NCBI RefSeq assembly: GCF_027531545.1
Contig: NZ_JAPZSC010000001.1
Coordinates: 124,001-188,000, forward strand
From: Silanimonas sp.
GTDB taxonomy: Bacteria; Pseudomonadota; Gammaproteobacteria; Xanthomonadales; Xanthomonadaceae
DNA length: 64,000 bases
Direction: 5' to 3'
Shown here: positions 63,086 to 64,000 of the stretch, piece by piece
How positions within the stretch are numbered: the first letter of the stretch is position 1
Layout of the letters: the number at the start of each line of letters is the position of its first letter
Notes under the pieces: model-generated
Databases searched by the model: none
The model's input: only the letters and a program-made list of their open reading frames with translations
Told to the model about the DNA's origin: nothing
Position numbers and translations under genes: made by a program

Positions 63086-63123
63086 GTCGCCACGCGGCGC
63101 GGCGCGCCCCGCGTCGGCCGCGG

Positions 63124-63765
63124 CTACTCCCCGGCCAGCCCGCTCAGCAGCACGCCCGCCTGCGTGCGATTGCGCACGCCGAGCTTTTCGAAGACGACGG
63201 TGAGATGGGCCTTCACCGTGCGCTCCTGGATGCCGAGCTCATCGGCGATCTGCTTGTTGAGCCGCCCTTCGGCGACGCGCTGCAGCACCTTCAACTGCTG
63301 CGGCGAAAGGGTCGCTAGACGCGCAGCCAGCGATTCTGAGGCGGCGTCGCGCGGCGTGCGCGCCAGCAGCTCGCGCAAGGCCGACGGCATCCACGTCTCG
63401 CCGGCCAAGAGGGCACGCACGCCGGCATGCAGCTCCTCGGTGCCGGCGTGTTTGGTGAGGTAGCCGCATGCGCCCATGGCGAGGGCGCGGCGCACGGTGG
63501 CGGGGTCGTCCTGCCCGGAGAGGATCGCCACCGCCACGCCCGGATGCGCGGCACGCAGCTCGCCCAGCGCGAGCAGGCCGTGCGTACCGGGCAGCTGCAG
63601 GTCGAGCAGCACGAGGTCGGTGTCCGGGGCTTCGGCCAGCGCGGCTTGGGCACTGGCGAGATCGCCGGCCTCATCGATACGCGCGCCGGCCAAGCCGGCG
63701 GCCAGCGTCTGCCGCAGGGCAAGGCGGTAGAGCGGGTGGTCGTCGACGATCAGCAGGTGGTGCAT
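63124..63765 (-). CDS. NarL/LuxR-type response regulator (CrbR/ErdR-like)
   Basis: 213 residues. The receiver has LLIVDDHPLYRLALRQTL and the phosphorylation site LVLLDLQLPGTHGLL (Asp55), followed by the lysine in CGYLTKHAGTEEL. The C-terminal LuxR helix-turn-helix reads LSPQQLKVLQRVAEGRLNKQ and ERTVKAHLTVVFEKLGVRNR. It is encoded opposite the hybrid kinase, with stops 38 bases apart, and 17 bases after the dehydrogenase gene on the same strand. That makes it the probable partner of the kinase and a candidate regulator of short-chain acid use. Confidence 0.93.
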   Translation of the reverse strand: MHHLLIVDDHPLYRLALRQTLAAGLAGARIDEAGDLASAQAALAEAPDTDLVLLDLQLPGTHGLLALGELRAAHPGVAVAILSGQDDPATVRRALAMGACGYLTKHAGTEELHAGVRALLAGETWMPSALRELLARTPRDAASESLAARLATLSPQQLKVLQRVAEGRLNKQIADELGIQERTVKAHLTVVFEKLGVRNRTQAGVLLSGLAGE

Positions 63766-63782
63766 GGCGGCAGCTTAGCCGC

Positions 63783-64000
63783 TCACTGCGCCGTCCACCC
63801 GCCATCCACCGGCAGCGCCGCGCCGTTGAGGTTGTGGGCTTCGCGGCGACACAGCCACAGGGCGAGGGATGCAATCTCCGCCGGCAGGGTCATGCGCAGG
63901 CTGGGCTGCTTCTCCGCCAGCAGGGCGCGGATGCCGGCATCGCGGTCGCCGTCGACGGCGCGCGCGGCGATCTGCGGTTCGATCAGCGGCGTCTCCACCC
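63783..64000 (-). CDS. bdhA: 3-hydroxybutyrate dehydrogenase, C-terminal part (window edge)
   Basis: The last 72 or so residues of a short-chain dehydrogenase; the start lies beyond the window. The segment VETPLIEPQIAARAV, then LLAEKQPSLRMTLPAEIASL and GAALPVDGGWTAQ, matches the D-3-hydroxybutyrate dehydrogenase subgroup, where the KQPS and DGGWTAQ segments are characteristic. The enzyme oxidises 3-hydroxybutyrate to acetoacetate with NAD. Assignment from the C-terminus alone is probable but not certain. It lies upstream of the response regulator gene on one strand. Confidence 0.78.
   Translation of the reverse strand, partial: VETPLIEPQIAARAVDGDRDAGIRALLAEKQPSLRMTLPAEIASLALWLCRREAHNLNGAALPVDGGWTAQ

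Noticed and set aside
1-64000. CRISPR arrays, defence systems, prophage or insertion sequences
   Set aside because: No regularly spaced repeats, transposase, integrase, phage structural genes or recognisable defence proteins were found in the ORF translations.

Overview
The window is 64 kb of GC-rich gammaproteobacterial chromosome. The best fit is the order Lysobacterales (Xanthomonadales). Pointers are the unbroken yebC-ruvC-ruvA / ruvB-ybgC-tolQRAB-pal-cpoB-queE-queC block ending at a tRNA-Lys, a YebC that starts [14 protein letters not shown], a CGFS glutaredoxin fused to a rhodanese, and secreted proteins of xanthomonad type. Nearly every stretch has long open frames on both strands because of the high GC, so most lines of the ORF track are shadows. 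No transposase, integrase, phage gene, CRISPR array or rRNA was seen.

Layout. 0-9 kb: end of a glycosyltransferase, a TPR protein and relA (reverse), a small secreted protein, and the hrpA helicase (reverse). 9.1-16.6 kb: an accessory-looking segment with a CocE-type hydrolase, a membrane LytTR regulator, two lipoproteins, a LysR regulator, a small membrane protein, and gene remnants lying against the 3' end of tRNA-Lys. 16.7-27.5 kb (reverse): queuosine genes, the Tol-Pal envelope machine, Holliday-junction genes and yebC, interrupted by one solute-binding-protein gene on the other strand. 27.5-34.8 kb: a hairpin-rich intergenic repeat, a lipase-like protein, aspS, an FmdB zinc ribbon, an ABC-F ATPase, rsgA and a small membrane protein. 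34.8-36.4 kb: a low-GC two-gene cassette of unknown secreted proteins whose first gene is preceded by a G15 tract. 36.4-42.5 kb: alaA, an SGNH hydrolase and a 1380-residue secreted protein. 42.5-50.9 kb: a decayed copy of the gltB start, an acetyltransferase, gltBD, a three-domain glutaredoxin fusion and a small lipoprotein. 50.9-54.5 kb: AMP nucleosidase and two tandem secreted amidohydrolases. 54.5-64 kb: a second copy of the hairpin repeat, a GntP-type permease, a TonB-dependent receptor, a PHB-depolymerase-like lipoprotein, a transporter-like hybrid histidine kinase, a NarL-type regulator and the end of a 3-hydroxybutyrate dehydrogenase.

How the genes work together. The Tol-Pal block spans inner membrane, periplasm and outer membrane and is mostly overlapping or closely spaced, so it is probably co-transcribed from ruvB onward. 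The right end reads as a carbon-scavenging set: a receptor, a secreted esterase, a sensor of the CrbS/MxtR kind, its likely regulator, and a 3-hydroxybutyrate dehydrogenase.

The signals most worth following are three. First, the G15 tract lies between a strong Shine-Dalgarno/ATG and an out-of-frame secreted-protein gene, which looks like a phase-variation switch. Second, a two-copy intergenic element has hairpins that keep their pairing through compensatory base changes. Third, decayed partial duplications lie next to tRNA-Lys and in front of gltB.
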